From Falsiroseomonas tokyonensis (lineage in GTDB: Bacteria > Pseudomonadota > Alphaproteobacteria > Acetobacterales > Acetobacteraceae), in the NCBI RefSeq assembly GCF_019024325.1, contig NZ_JAFNJS010000002.1, positions 1-64,000 on the forward strand: a DNA stretch of 64,000 nucleotides, given 5' to 3'. The position numbers and the translations under genes were made by a program. The notes beneath the pieces were generated by a model. The model did not search any database, was not told the origin of the DNA, and saw nothing but the letters and a program-made list of their open reading frames with translations. Shown one piece after another: positions 8,910 through 17,408 of this stretch; the stretch's first letter is position 1, and every line of letters begins with the position of its first letter.

Positions 8910-9953
8910 TCAGCGCATCAGGCCCTGGCGCTCCATCCAGGCCTGGATGCGCGCCGCCACGTCATCCGAATTGTCGTCCATCATGATCATGTGCGAGTTG
9001 CCGCGCACGCCCTCCGCCGGCATGTCCAGCGTCTCCGCCACGCCGCCGGCGGCGCGGATCTGGCCCTGCCAGCGCTCGATATTGCCGCGGATGCGCTGCC
9101 AGAAGGGGTTGTCGGACATATAGTCGCCCCAGACGACCAGGTGCGGCACCTCCCGCAGCGGGGCGGCATCGGCGGTGGCGGGCGGGGCGCCGGACGGTTC
9201 GACGGCGATCACCGCCTTGACCAGCCCCGGCGCGTTCAGCGCGGCGGTGAAACCGAAATTGCCGCCCTGGCTATGCACCAGCATCACGCAGGGGCAGATG
9301 CGCTGCACCAGCGCGTCGTAGGCCGCCTGCACCTGGCGGTCCGTGGTCACCCAGCGCGGCACCGCCTGCATCATGAACTGGTTCCAGGCGGCGACGGGGA
9401 AGCGCGTCTCGGGGAAGGCGCGGCGCTGGCTGGCCTCCAGGTTCCAGCCATCCGCGGGTCCGACGCGGAACAGGCCCCAGCCCTCGCCCATGCTGCGGAA
9501 CACCGGCTCCCCGGCCAGAATCTGCGGGAAGCGCGCCCAGCCGGAGCGGCCACGCTCCATCGCATCCGTCACATAGACATCATGGCCGGCGCGCAGGAAG
9601 GCCATCTGCCAGCCGGGGCGGCCATCCGGCGTCGTCTCATAGGTCACGCCCGAAAGCCCGCCGCCATGCGCCAGGATCAGCGGCCAGCGCGCCCGTGGCG
9701 ATGCCAGGCGGACGTACTGGGCATACATCTGCTCCACCTGGAAATGCCCGTTCGGATTGACCCGCAGCGGCGGCGCGCCGGGGGAGAAGACGATCTCCTG
9801 CTCCGGCAGGCCGGTGATTTCCGCCACCCTGCCGCCGACATGCAGGCTGCCGATCTCCCGGATCTCGAGCGGCCGGTTCCCGGCCGGCTGGGCCGCCAGC
9901 GGCATGGCCAGGCTGGCCGCACCCAGCAGGGCCGCTGTGAGGATGCGTCTCAT
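8910..9953 (-). CDS. secreted alpha/beta hydrolase (esterase-like)
   Basis: The 347-residue protein begins MRRILTAALLGAASLAMPLAA, a Sec signal peptide, so it is probably periplasmic. An alpha/beta-hydrolase fold is indicated by LILAHGGGLSG (oxyanion region, about residue 92), the nucleophile elbow LVHSQGGNFG (about residue 228) and a late NSHMIMMDDNSDDVA segment that supplies the His. The elbow reads V-H-S-Q-G rather than G-x-S-x-G, a tolerated but unusual first position. The TTG at 9959 is possible, but the ATG at 9953 has AAGGGAA upstream and gives the cleaner signal peptide. The substrate is unknown. Relatives are usually annotated as esterases. Confidence 0.75.
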   Translation of the reverse strand: MRRILTAALLGAASLAMPLAAQPAGNRPLEIREIGSLHVGGRVAEITGLPEQEIVFSPGAPPLRVNPNGHFQVEQMYAQYVRLASPRARWPLILAHGGGLSGVTYETTPDGRPGWQMAFLRAGHDVYVTDAMERGRSGWARFPQILAGEPVFRSMGEGWGLFRVGPADGWNLEASQRRAFPETRFPVAAWNQFMMQAVPRWVTTDRQVQAAYDALVQRICPCVMLVHSQGGNFGFTAALNAPGLVKAVIAVEPSGAPPATADAAPLREVPHLVVWGDYMSDNPFWQRIRGNIERWQGQIRAAGGVAETLDMPAEGVRGNSHMIMMDDNSDDVAARIQAWMERQGLMR

Positions 9954-10046
9954 TCCCAAAATTCCCTTTTTTCACAATGTCTTGCGGGCCGGCGTGCCGG
10001 GCTTCCGGACGTGACTCGGCCCGAGTGGCAACTGTAGTCTGGCACC

Positions 10047-10808
10047 ATGTCCCACGCATCCTCCGCCCCCGCCCTGCCGGGCGAGCCGACCCGTGATGGC
10101 CTACCCCCCATGCCGCCCGGCCCGGCGCATGAGGAAAGCCACTTCGCCAGCCTGGCGCCGCTGCGCGACCTGCTGTCCGGGGCTGCGGATGGGCTGGTGC
10201 TGCCCTTCGCGGTGACCGCCGCGCTGGCGGCGCTGGGCGTGGCGCCGGCGCCGATCCTGCTCTCCGGCCTGGCGGTGGCGGCGGCCGGCGCGGTGTCGGC
10301 CGGGCTCGGCCATGCCATGGCCGCGCGCCGCGAGGCCGCGCACTACCTGGCCGAACGGGCGCGGGAGGAGGAGGAAAGCCGCCTCTACCCCGAGCGTGAG
10401 CGCTGGGAGGTGGCGGCGATCCTGCACCGCTACGGCCTGCGCGGGGACCTGCTGCGCCAGGCGGTGGAGGCGATCGCCGGCGATCGCCGGCGCTGGGTAG
10501 ATTTCATGATGCGCTTCGAACTCGACCTCTCCGAGCCCGATCCGCGCCAGGCCGCTCGGTCCGCGCTGGCGCTGGGGCTGGGCCAGGCACTGGGCGGGCT
10601 GCTGCCGCTGCTGCCCTATCTGCTGGCCGCCGCGCCGGCCGATGCGCTGGTGGCCTCCGCCGGCCTGACGGCGGCGGGTCTGCTCGGGCTGGGCGGGTTG
10701 AAGGCGCGGGCCAGCGGTCTGCCGCCGATGGGCGGCGCGTTGCAGGCCCTGGCGCTGGGCCTGCTGTCGGGAATGGCCGCCTGGATGGCGGCAGCCGCGC
10801 TGGGCTAA
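10047..10808 (+). CDS. VIT1/CCC1-family transmembrane protein
   Basis: The 253-residue inner-membrane protein is related to the vacuolar iron/manganese transporter (VIT/CCC1) family. After a 35-residue soluble N-terminus comes RDLLSGAADGLVLPFAVTAALAALG, matching the family's DG.v.pF first helix. The second helix ends with the cytosolic MAARREAAHYLAERAREEEE metal-binding-type segment rich in Glu, and three hydrophobic helices follow toward the C-terminus. Transport of Fe2+ or Mn2+ is inferred from the family. The TAA stop at 10806-10808 is the first three bases of a repeat element, so the C-terminus AALG may have been set by the insertion. Confidence 0.8.
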   Translation: MSHASSAPALPGEPTRDGLPPMPPGPAHEESHFASLAPLRDLLSGAADGLVLPFAVTAALAALGVAPAPILLSGLAVAAAGAVSAGLGHAMAARREAAHYLAERAREEEESRLYPERERWEVAAILHRYGLRGDLLRQAVEAIAGDRRRWVDFMMRFELDLSEPDPRQAARSALALGLGQALGGLLPLLPYLLAAAPADALVASAGLTAAGLLGLGGLKARASGLPPMGGALQALALGLLSGMAAWMAAAALG

Positions 10809-10911
10809 AGCACTATCGGTTCACACTGAATCAGTCTGAACCGATTTCGTGCTTTAGAAACAATAGCTTCTACAGCACGAGATCTGTCCATTCGGACAGA
10901 TCGTGCTGTAG
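10806..10911. repeat. extragenic palindrome family A, copy 1 (two hairpins)
   Basis: Hairpin 1 spans 10806-10856: TAAAGCAC pairs with GTGCTTTA, and the inner arm CGGTTCA..ACTGA pairs with TCAGT..TGAACCG. A linker GAAACAATAGCTTC (10857-10870) follows. Hairpin 2, at 10871-10910, has TACAGCACGA and GATCTGTCC pairing with GGACAGATC and GTGCTGTA around the loop ATTC. The element starts on the TAA stop of the VIT gene and ends 35 bases before the convergent coiled-coil gene. Copy 2 at 38089 has different stem bases that still pair. Confidence 0.9.
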
Positions 10912-10945
10912 CGGCGCGGCCCGCGCATGGCGGGCCGTGCGACCC

Positions 10946-12253
10946 TCAGTTCGCCGGCTGTGCCGGCTGGCCAGGCTGCGCCGGCTGGGCCGGGCGCTGC
11001 TGCTGTTGCTGCTGGCCGATGGACTGGCGCAGCTGCTCCAGCGTCGCCTGGGCCTGGCGGGTCTGCTCGCCGAGCTCGGTCACCTGCCGCGCCGCCTCGG
11101 CTGCCGCACGCTGGCGCTCGGCGAGCGCGGAGCCTGCCTGCTCGGCCTGCTGGCGCAGCTCCGCCAGGCGGCGCTGCTGCGCCTCCACATTGGCGGTCAG
11201 GCCCTGCAGCCGCTCCTCCGCCGCGCGCAGCTCCGCCGTCACCTCGGTCCGGCGCGCCTCAGCCTGGCGGGTCTCGCGCTCCGCGGCCTCACGCGCCTGG
11301 GCCAGGCGGCCGGCCTCGGCCTCGGCGCGCTCGGCGGCCTGGCGGCGCTGGTCGCGCTGGGCCTCGGCGGCCGTCGCCTCGTTGCGCAGGCTGGCCAGGC
11401 GCTGCTGCACCTCGCCCGCCTGGCGGGTTGCCTGCGCCATCTCGGACTGCGTGGCGGAGAGGCGGTTGGCCGCCTGTTCCGCCGCCTGGGTCGCCTGCTC
11501 CAGCCGGGCCTGCACCTCGGCCAGGGCGGCGCGGCGGGTGTTCAGGTCGGTCTCCAGCAGCGCCTGCTGGTCGCGCATGCCGCGCAGCCGCTGCTCGATT
11601 CCCGCCAGCTCCGCATTGCGCGCGGTCAGCCCTTCCTCCGCCCGGCCGGCCTCGGCGGCGAGTTCGGCAAGGCGCGCCTCGGCCGACTGCACCCCGGCCG
11701 TCAGCGCCGCCTGGCGGGCCTGCAGGCTGCGGAGCGCCTCTGACGTGGCGTCACGGCTTTCGGCGGCGCGCGCCTGGGCGGTCTCGGCCTGCTCGACCTC
11801 CACGCGCAGCGCATCGCGCCGCGCCTCGGCCTGGCGCAGCTCCTCGCGCGTCTGGGCCAGGCGCTGCTGCAGCTCGGCGGTCTCGGCGCGGGCGCTGCGG
11901 GCGGCCTCGGCGGCCTGCTGGGCCTCGGCCAGCTCCTGCCGCAGGGTGGCCAGGCGCTGCTCGGCCTGGGTGGCCTCTCCGGTCAGCTGCTGCGCGCGCG
12001 CTTCGGCGGCGGTGCGGGCCTGTTCGGCCTGCTGGGCACGGGCCTGCAGGGCGGGCAGGGCGCCGTTGGCGGCCCGTTCGGCGGCCAGGGTCTGTTCCAG
12101 CGTGGCGCGCTGCGCCTCGTTCCGCGCCGCCAGCTCGCGCGCCTCCCGCGCATCGCCGCTGACGCTCACGACGGTAACCCAGCCGATGAGGCCGAAGAGC
12201 AGGAGAAGACCTGCGGCGATCTGGGCCGGGCGTGGCCAAAGCGATGGGTTCAT
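10946..12253 (-). CDS. membrane-anchored long coiled-coil protein, function unknown
   Basis: The 435-residue product starts MNPSLWPRPAQIAAG, with one transmembrane helix at about residues 12-30 (AAGLLLLFGLIGWVTVVSV). Almost the whole rest is uninterrupted Ala/Glu/Gln/Arg heptad sequence without helix breakers until a C-terminal QQQQQQ and repeats of PAQP/GQPAQP. This predicts a long periplasmic or cytosolic coiled-coil rod tethered to the inner membrane. The ATG at 12253 is preferred over one 22 codons upstream because GGAGAGA precedes it and it puts the helix near the N-terminus. No known family can be named, since coiled-coil similarity to Smc or TolA-like proteins is compositional. It is convergent with the VIT gene. 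Confidence 0.8.
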   Translation of the reverse strand: MNPSLWPRPAQIAAGLLLLFGLIGWVTVVSVSGDAREARELAARNEAQRATLEQTLAAERAANGALPALQARAQQAEQARTAAEARAQQLTGEATQAEQRLATLRQELAEAQQAAEAARSARAETAELQQRLAQTREELRQAEARRDALRVEVEQAETAQARAAESRDATSEALRSLQARQAALTAGVQSAEARLAELAAEAGRAEEGLTARNAELAGIEQRLRGMRDQQALLETDLNTRRAALAEVQARLEQATQAAEQAANRLSATQSEMAQATRQAGEVQQRLASLRNEATAAEAQRDQRRQAAERAEAEAGRLAQAREAAERETRQAEARRTEVTAELRAAEERLQGLTANVEAQQRRLAELRQQAEQAGSALAERQRAAAEAARQVTELGEQTRQAQATLEQLRQSIGQQQQQQRPAQPAQPGQPAQPAN

Positions 12254-12360
12254 GATGCGCGGTCTCTCCGGAAAAGGGGGCGGCGAGGCTTGGGACATGC
12301 CTCGCGCCAAGCGCCCCAATCACGTGAAAGTTGCGCGTCGCGGCGCGAACCGGTGCGGTG

Positions 12361-13620
12361 TTACACGCCCGATGTGGGAAGCAGCCGGTTGGCCCGCGCG
12401 AGCACCGCCTCGAACAGCACCTGGCAGCCGGCTTCGGCCTCCGACGGTTCGATGCTCTCGGCCTCGTTGTGGCTGAGGCCGTCCTTGCAGGGGGTGAAGA
12501 TCATCGCCGCGGGTAGGCGCCGGGCGACATAGACGGCGTCATGCCCGGCGCCCGAGACCATGCGGCGCGCCGGATAGCCCAGCCGTTCGGCGGCCTGTTC
12601 GACCAGGGCGACGCACGCCGCATCGAAGGGCTGCGCGTCGTAGTGCAGCACCTGGGTGAGTTCGAGCTGGCAGCCGGCCTCCTTCACCACCGCCGAGGCC
12701 ATGGGCGGGAAGTCGCGGGCGAGGGCGGCGATATCGGCGCTGTCCGGGTGGCGGAACTCGATGGAGAACCGCACCTCGCCAGGGATCACGTTGCGGCTGT
12801 TCGGCTCGACCTTCAGGAAGCCCACCGTGCCGCAGCCGTCCTCGCCGCGGTCGCGCATCAGCCCGTCGACCAGGGTGATCACCTGCGCCGCCGCCACCAG
12901 CGCGTCCCGCCGGGTGGAGGGGGGCGTGGTGCCGGCATGGGCGTCCTGGCCGGTGATGCGCGCATCCCACCAGACCTGCGCCTGGGCGCCGGTGACGATG
13001 CCGATCTGCCGTCCCTCCTTCTCCAGGATCGGGCCCTGCTCGATATGCAGCTCGAAATAGGCATCGGCCGGGAAGGGGGCGGCGGGGTGTTCGCCCTGGT
13101 AGCCGATATCCTTCAGGGCCTGTTCCACGGTGACGCCCTGCTGGTCCGGCAGGGCGTAGCTGCGGGCCAGCGGATAGACGCCGGCCCAGGTGCCGCTGCC
13201 CATGAGGGACAGGCCGAAGCGGCTGCCTTCCTCGTCGGTCCAGTTCACCAGCTCCAGCGGCGCCTCCGTGGTGATGTTCAGCTCGTGCAGCGTGCGCATC
13301 ACCTCCATGCCCGCCATGACGCCGAGCGCGCCGTCGAACTTCCCGCCGGAGGGCTGGCTGTCCAGGTGGCTGCCGAAGAGCACGGGCAGGCGGGACGGGT
13401 CGCGGCCTTCGCGGCGGGCGAACATATTGCCGATGGCGTCCACCCGCACCGTCAGGCCGAGCGCCTCGCACTGGCTGCGAAAATCGTCGCGGGCGGCCTT
13501 GTCGATATCGGTCAGGGTCAGCCGGCGCACGCCGCCCTTGGGCGTGGCGCCATGCCGCGCCATGGCCATCAGGCTGTCCCACAGCCGCTTGCCGTCGATC
13601 CGCTGGTTGGTGCCGCTCAT
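12361..13620 (-). CDS. M20-family Zn-dependent amidohydrolase (allantoate/N-carbamoyl-amino-acid type)
   Basis: The 419-residue cytosolic enzyme belongs to the M20/AmaB-HyuC group that hydrolyses N-carbamoyl-L-amino acids, allantoate or ureidoglycine. The metal ligands are in FGSHLDSQPSGGKFDGALGV (His and Asp, about residue 82), NWTDEEGSRFG (Glu pair) and ELHIEQGPILE. The dimerisation-domain signature DAHAGTTP follows, and the last ligand is the His in SHNEAE near the C-terminus. Length is typical. The substrate cannot be fixed from sequence. It is divergent from a class II aldolase gene with 121 bp between starts. Confidence 0.9.
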   Translation of the reverse strand: MSGTNQRIDGKRLWDSLMAMARHGATPKGGVRRLTLTDIDKAARDDFRSQCEALGLTVRVDAIGNMFARREGRDPSRLPVLFGSHLDSQPSGGKFDGALGVMAGMEVMRTLHELNITTEAPLELVNWTDEEGSRFGLSLMGSGTWAGVYPLARSYALPDQQGVTVEQALKDIGYQGEHPAAPFPADAYFELHIEQGPILEKEGRQIGIVTGAQAQVWWDARITGQDAHAGTTPPSTRRDALVAAAQVITLVDGLMRDRGEDGCGTVGFLKVEPNSRNVIPGEVRFSIEFRHPDSADIAALARDFPPMASAVVKEAGCQLELTQVLHYDAQPFDAACVALVEQAAERLGYPARRMVSGAGHDAVYVARRLPAAMIFTPCKDGLSHNEAESIEPSEAEAGCQVLFEAVLARANRLLPTSGV

Positions 13621-13741
13621 CGCCGTCCCTCCGTCCGCCGCGCATGATCTGCCCCGGACTTTCCCAAATGGCCAGATCGCGGGCTTGCAGCGCGGCGAGG
13701 CTGCTGCGAATCATTCAGCACCCGAAGGAAAGGCCCCCGAC

Positions 13742-14524
13742 ATGGCGCATGCGCTGAACGCCGCCCCCGCCATCCTGCGCAATTCGGAGCTCGACGCCGA
13801 GGCGGTGCGCGCCGCGCGCGTCGATCTCGCCGCCGCCTTCCGCATGGCCGCGCGCCTCGGCATGCATGAGGGCATCTGCAACCACTTTTCGCTGGTGGTG
13901 CCGGGGCGGGACGACCTGTTCCTGGTGAACCCGTACGGCTGGGCCTTTGCCGAGATCACCGCCTCCCGCCTCCTCGTCTGCGATTTCGCGGGCAATGTGG
14001 TGGCCGGCGAGGGCGTGCCGGAGGCGACGGCCTTCTACATCCATGCCCGGGTCCACAAGAACCTGCCGCGCGCCAAGGCCGCCTTCCACACCCATATGCC
14101 GAACGCCACGGCGCTCGCCATGCTGGAAGGCCCGCCGCTGGCCTGGGCCGGGCAATCCGCCCTGAAATTCTACGGCCGCACCGTGGTGGACGAGCACTAC
14201 AACGGCCTCGCCCTGGATGAGCGGGAGGGTGACCGCATCGCCGCCTCGATCGGCGATGCCGATATCGTCTTCATGAAGAATCACGGCGTGATGGTGGTCG
14301 GCGCCAGCGCGGCCGAGGCCTGGGACGACCTGTATTACCTGGAGCGCGCGGCGGAGGCGCAGCGCCTGGCGCTGTCCACCGGCCGCCCGCTGAAGCCGGT
14401 GCCGCCCGAACTGGCGCAGAAAACCTACGACCAGATGCGCGAGGGCGACCGCGAAAGCGCCTTCCTCCACATGGAAAGCATCAAGCGCCGCCTTGCCAAG
14501 GAGGAGCCGGACTACCTGGATTGA
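13742..14524 (+). CDS. class II aldolase/adducin-family protein
   Basis: The 260-residue protein has the class II aldolase fold with the metal-binding pair HTHM (AFHTHMPNATAL, about residue 117) and a later HGVMVVG (MKNHGVMVVG, about residue 181). The N-terminal region GMHEGICNHFSLVVPG is typical of the family. These proteins cleave or decarboxylate small hydroxy-acids or sugar phosphates, and the exact substrate is unknown. The ATG at 13742 follows GAAGGAAAGG, a strong ribosome-binding site. The last four bases overlap the TTG start of the EamA transporter gene (TTGA), suggesting coupled expression of an enzyme and a small-molecule exporter or importer. Confidence 0.88.
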   Translation: MAHALNAAPAILRNSELDAEAVRAARVDLAAAFRMAARLGMHEGICNHFSLVVPGRDDLFLVNPYGWAFAEITASRLLVCDFAGNVVAGEGVPEATAFYIHARVHKNLPRAKAAFHTHMPNATALAMLEGPPLAWAGQSALKFYGRTVVDEHYNGLALDEREGDRIAASIGDADIVFMKNHGVMVVGASAAEAWDDLYYLERAAEAQRLALSTGRPLKPVPPELAQKTYDQMREGDRESAFLHMESIKRRLAKEEPDYLD

Positions 14525-15408
14525 TCCCCCCCGCCGCGGCCCGGCTCGACCCGCGCGGGCTGGCGCTGCTGCTGGTGACCGTCATCGGCTGGGGCTTCAA
14601 CTGGACCTCGATGAAGCTGCTGCTGGGCGTGCTGCCGCCCTTCTCCATGCGCGTGGTCTGCGCCGCGCTCGGCATTTCCCTGCTATTCGCCATCGCGGCC
14701 TGGCGCGGCGAAAGGCTCACCGTGCCCCGGGCGCTCTGGCCGCGCCTGGTGGCGGCGAGCCTGCTGAACGTCACCGCCTGGATGGGCATGGCGACCTTCT
14801 CCCTGCTGTGGCTGGCGGCGGGGGAGGCGACGATCGTCTGCTACACCATGCCGGTCTGGACCTCGCTGCTCGCCTGGCTGGTGCTGGGCGAGCCGCCGAG
14901 CCGCCGGCGCCTCGCCGCCCTGGTGCTGGGGCTCGGCGGGCTGGTGGTGCTGGTGGTGGGGCCGGGGCTGGATGTCGGGCTCGCCAAGCTGCCGGGCGTG
15001 GTGGCGGCGCTGGGCGGGGCGGTGCTGTTCTCGCTCGGCACCGTCGTCACCAAGCGCTGGCCGCTGGCGCTGCCGCCCACCACCTCCGTCGCCTGGCAGC
15101 TCGTGGTCGGCTGCACGCCGCTGCTGGCCGGCGCGCTGATCTTCGAGACGCCGGACTTTTCCGGGTTGTCCGGGTGGGACTGGGCGGTGATGGTCTATGG
15201 TGGCGTCGGGCCCTTGGGCCTTTGCTACCTCGCCTGGTTCGCGGCGCTGCGGCGGTTGCCGGCGGCGGCTGCCTCCTCCGGCACGCTGCTGACGCCGGTG
15301 ATCGGCGTCGCCTCCGCCGCGCTGCTGCTGGGCGAGCCGCTGGGGCTGCGGGAGGTGGCGGCGCTGTCCATGACCATCGGTGGGGTCATACTGGCGGTCC
15401 GCGGCTGA
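14521..15408 (+). CDS. EamA-family (DMT superfamily) transporter
   Basis: The 295-residue inner-membrane protein has about ten predicted helices arranged as two EamA repeats. The first repeat contains LLLVTVIGWGFNWTSMKLLL; the second begins near VVAALGGAVLFSLGTVVTKRW. Such permeases move amino acids, nucleotide-like compounds or drugs, and the direction and substrate are unknown. The start is TTG at 14521, overlapping the aldolase stop by four bases. The next in-frame start would remove the first helix. Neighbourhood suggests it handles a compound of the aldolase/amidohydrolase group, which is inference. Confidence 0.85.
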   Translation: MIPPAAARLDPRGLALLLVTVIGWGFNWTSMKLLLGVLPPFSMRVVCAALGISLLFAIAAWRGERLTVPRALWPRLVAASLLNVTAWMGMATFSLLWLAAGEATIVCYTMPVWTSLLAWLVLGEPPSRRRLAALVLGLGGLVVLVVGPGLDVGLAKLPGVVAALGGAVLFSLGTVVTKRWPLALPPTTSVAWQLVVGCTPLLAGALIFETPDFSGLSGWDWAVMVYGGVGPLGLCYLAWFAALRRLPAAAASSGTLLTPVIGVASAALLLGEPLGLREVAALSMTIGGVILAVRG

Positions 15409-15427
15409 TCCGGGCATAGGCCCGGCC

Positions 15428-16609
15428 ATGACCGAGCATCCGCTGATCCGCCTCGCCCCCGGCGGCGACCGCCGCGTGAAGGGGGGCCACCCCTGGGCCT
15501 TCTCCAACGAGATCGCCATGACCCCCGCGCTGCGCGCCCTGCAGCCCGGCACCCCGGTGCGGCTGGAAGGCGATGACGGCGTGAAGCACGGCGTCTGGCA
15601 TTTCAACCCGCATAGCCTGATCGCCGCCCGCCGGCTGGACGGCAATCCGGCGGCCACCATCGACGCCGCCTGGTACCAGCGCCGCCTCGCCGCCTGCCTG
15701 GCGCTGCGGGAGCGGCTGTTCGACGCGCCCTACTACCGGCTGGTGCATGCCGAGGCCGATGGCCTGCCGGGCCTGATCATCGACCGCTACGGCGATGCGG
15801 TGGCGATCCAGGCGAATACCGCCGGCATGGATGCCGCGACGCCCCACATCCTGGCCGCGCTGAACGCGCTGTTTGCTCCCCGCCTGGTGGTGGCGCGCAA
15901 CGACAGCGCCGTGCGCAAGCTGGAGGGACTGTCCGAATCGGTCACCGCCCTGCAGGGCGAGGGCACCGCCACCGTCGAGGAATCCGGCCTCAGCTTCCCG
16001 GTGGACCTGCTGGGTGGCCAGAAGACCGGCTGGTTCTTCGACCAGCGCGCCAATCGCGCCATGGTCGCCCGCCTCTGCCGCGGCCGCACCATGCTCGATG
16101 CCTTCTGCCACACCGGCGGCTTCGGCCTGGCCGCGGCGGCGGCTGGCGCTTCCGAGGTCACGCTGCTCGACCGCAGCGAGCACGCGCTGGACCACGCCAT
16201 GCAGGCCGCCCGCCTCGCCGGTTTTGCCGACCGCGTCACGCCCCTGAAGGCGGAGGCGCTGGAGCACCTGGAAAAGATGGCCGCCAGCGGCCGGAAGTTC
16301 GAGGTGGTGGTGGCGGACCCGCCCGCCTTTGCGAAAACCCGCAAGGACCAGCCGGCGGCGCTGCGCGGCTATGGCAAGCTGGCGCGGCTGGCGGCGGGGC
16401 TCGTTTCGCCGGAGGGCATCCTCTTCATCGCCTCCTGCTCCCACCACGTCTCGCCCGGCGATTTCACCGATGCGGTGGCCTGGGGCCTGCACCGGGCGAA
16501 GCGGGAGGCGCGGCTGCTGGCCACCGTCGGCGCCGGGCCGGACCATCCCGTGCATCCCGGCTTGCCCGAGAGCGCCTATCTCAAGGGCCTGCTGCTGCAA
16601 CTCACGTGA
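15428..16609 (+). CDS. rlmI: 23S rRNA (cytosine-1962-C5)-methyltransferase RlmI-like
   Basis: The 393-residue protein has a PUA domain at the N-terminus (GGDRRVKGGHPWAFSNEI) and a class I SAM-dependent methyltransferase domain. This shows TGWFFDQRANR, the SAM-binding LDAFCHTGGFGLAAAAAGA (about residue 222), VVVADPPAFAKTRKD and the catalytic Cys in IASCSHHVSPGDF. This order and length are those of RlmI, which makes m5C1962 in 23S rRNA. The ATG at 15428 is 19 bases after the EamA stop. The stop overlaps the GTG of the DUF3293 gene (GTGA). Confidence 0.92.
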   Translation: MTEHPLIRLAPGGDRRVKGGHPWAFSNEIAMTPALRALQPGTPVRLEGDDGVKHGVWHFNPHSLIAARRLDGNPAATIDAAWYQRRLAACLALRERLFDAPYYRLVHAEADGLPGLIIDRYGDAVAIQANTAGMDAATPHILAALNALFAPRLVVARNDSAVRKLEGLSESVTALQGEGTATVEESGLSFPVDLLGGQKTGWFFDQRANRAMVARLCRGRTMLDAFCHTGGFGLAAAAAGASEVTLLDRSEHALDHAMQAARLAGFADRVTPLKAEALEHLEKMAASGRKFEVVVADPPAFAKTRKDQPAALRGYGKLARLAAGLVSPEGILFIASCSHHVSPGDFTDAVAWGLHRAKREARLLATVGAGPDHPVHPGLPESAYLKGLLLQLT

Positions 16610-17034
16610 CCCGCCCGCCGCTCGCCGCCTTCCGCGCCACGGGCTACGAGGCCGCCGGCATCACGGTGCGGATCGGCCGGCGCAGCGCCACGATGGATGC
16701 TTTGGTGGCCGCGCACGGGCTGCGCCAGGCCGGCTTCGTCACCGCCTGGAACCCGCGCAGCCGGCGCATGCCGCCCGGCTGGAACCGCCGCATGCAGGCC
16801 CGGCTGCGGGTGGCGGCGCGGGATCTGGTGCTGGCCGAGGGTTTCGGCCGGGGGACGGGTCGCGGGCCGGGCTGGGCGGAGCACCACCTGCTGCTGGCCG
16901 GCGATCCGCGCCGCCTGGCGGTGCTGGCCCGCCGCTTCCGCCAATGGGCCATCGTGGTGGTCGAGGCCCGGCGCCCCGCCCGGCTGAGCCTCGCCCTGCA
17001 CCCGCGGCCTCATTCCTTGCCGCGCGCCGGATAG
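16606..17034 (+). CDS. DUF3293 domain protein
   Basis: The 142-residue protein shows the DUF3293 pattern: an early FVTAWNPRSRRMPPGWNRRMQ, a central EGFGRGTGRGPGWAEHHLLLAGD and a closing WAIVVVEARRPARL. The WAEHHLLL segment is the best-conserved part of the family. The function is not established. GTG start at 16606 overlaps the rlmI stop by four bases, so translation is probably coupled. Its last 25 bases overlap the convergent gene ending at 17010. No signal or membrane segment. Confidence 0.8.
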   Translation: MTRPPLAAFRATGYEAAGITVRIGRRSATMDALVAAHGLRQAGFVTAWNPRSRRMPPGWNRRMQARLRVAARDLVLAEGFGRGTGRGPGWAEHHLLLAGDPRRLAVLARRFRQWAIVVVEARRPARLSLALHPRPHSLPRAG

Positions 17035-17408
17035 GCGCTGTAGCCGCCGATCACCACGCGCTGCAGCCCGGCGAAACGGATCCGCTCCTCCCCCAGCTGG
17101 ATGGTGCCGCGCACGCCCTCCAGCAGGATCTCGCCCAGGCCCAGGCGGGGCAGGGGGGAGCCGGGCTCCACCCGGATCGCCTGCAGGATCTGCTCCAGCG
17201 TGCGGTCGGTATCGTCCAGCTGCAGGGTGCGCACCGCATCGTTCACGGCGATCACGCAGTTGCCGTCGCCGGGATGCCAGACCCGGTGCTCATTGCCCGG
17301 CCGCAGCCTTTGATTCACCGGACCGCCATGCCAGCGGCCCTGCGCCGGCCGTTCCGGCAGGAGGTAGTCGAGGTCCCAGCATCCGGGGCGTCGGTTGGTA
17401 TCGGTCAC
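17010..17408 (-). CDS. hypothetical protein, 132 residues
   Basis: I do not recognise a family. The sequence has an Arg/Pro-rich N-terminus with CWDLDYLLPERPAQGRW, a central VIAVNDAVRTLQLDDTDRTLEQILQAI and a C-terminal LGEERIRFAGLQRVVIGGYSAYPARG. It shows regular beta-type alternation and no signal peptide or membrane helix. GTG start at 17408 is supported by GGGAGAT eight bases upstream. It overlaps the convergent DUF3293 gene by 25 bases. Its codon use is genome-like, so it is probably a real gene. Confidence 0.65.
   Translation of the reverse strand: MTDTNRRPGCWDLDYLLPERPAQGRWHGGPVNQRLRPGNEHRVWHPGDGNCVIAVNDAVRTLQLDDTDRTLEQILQAIRVEPGSPLPRLGLGEILLEGVRGTIQLGEERIRFAGLQRVVIGGYSAYPARGKE

Noticed and set aside
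10021-10046. Sigma-54 promoter before the VIT gene
   Set aside because: GTGGCAACTGTAGTCTGGCA does not give GG and GC at the correct 10-bp spacing.
11019-12476. Long plus-strand frame opposite the coiled-coil gene
   Set aside because: Ser/Arg/Cys/Ala-rich antisense of a repetitive gene; no domain and no start signal.
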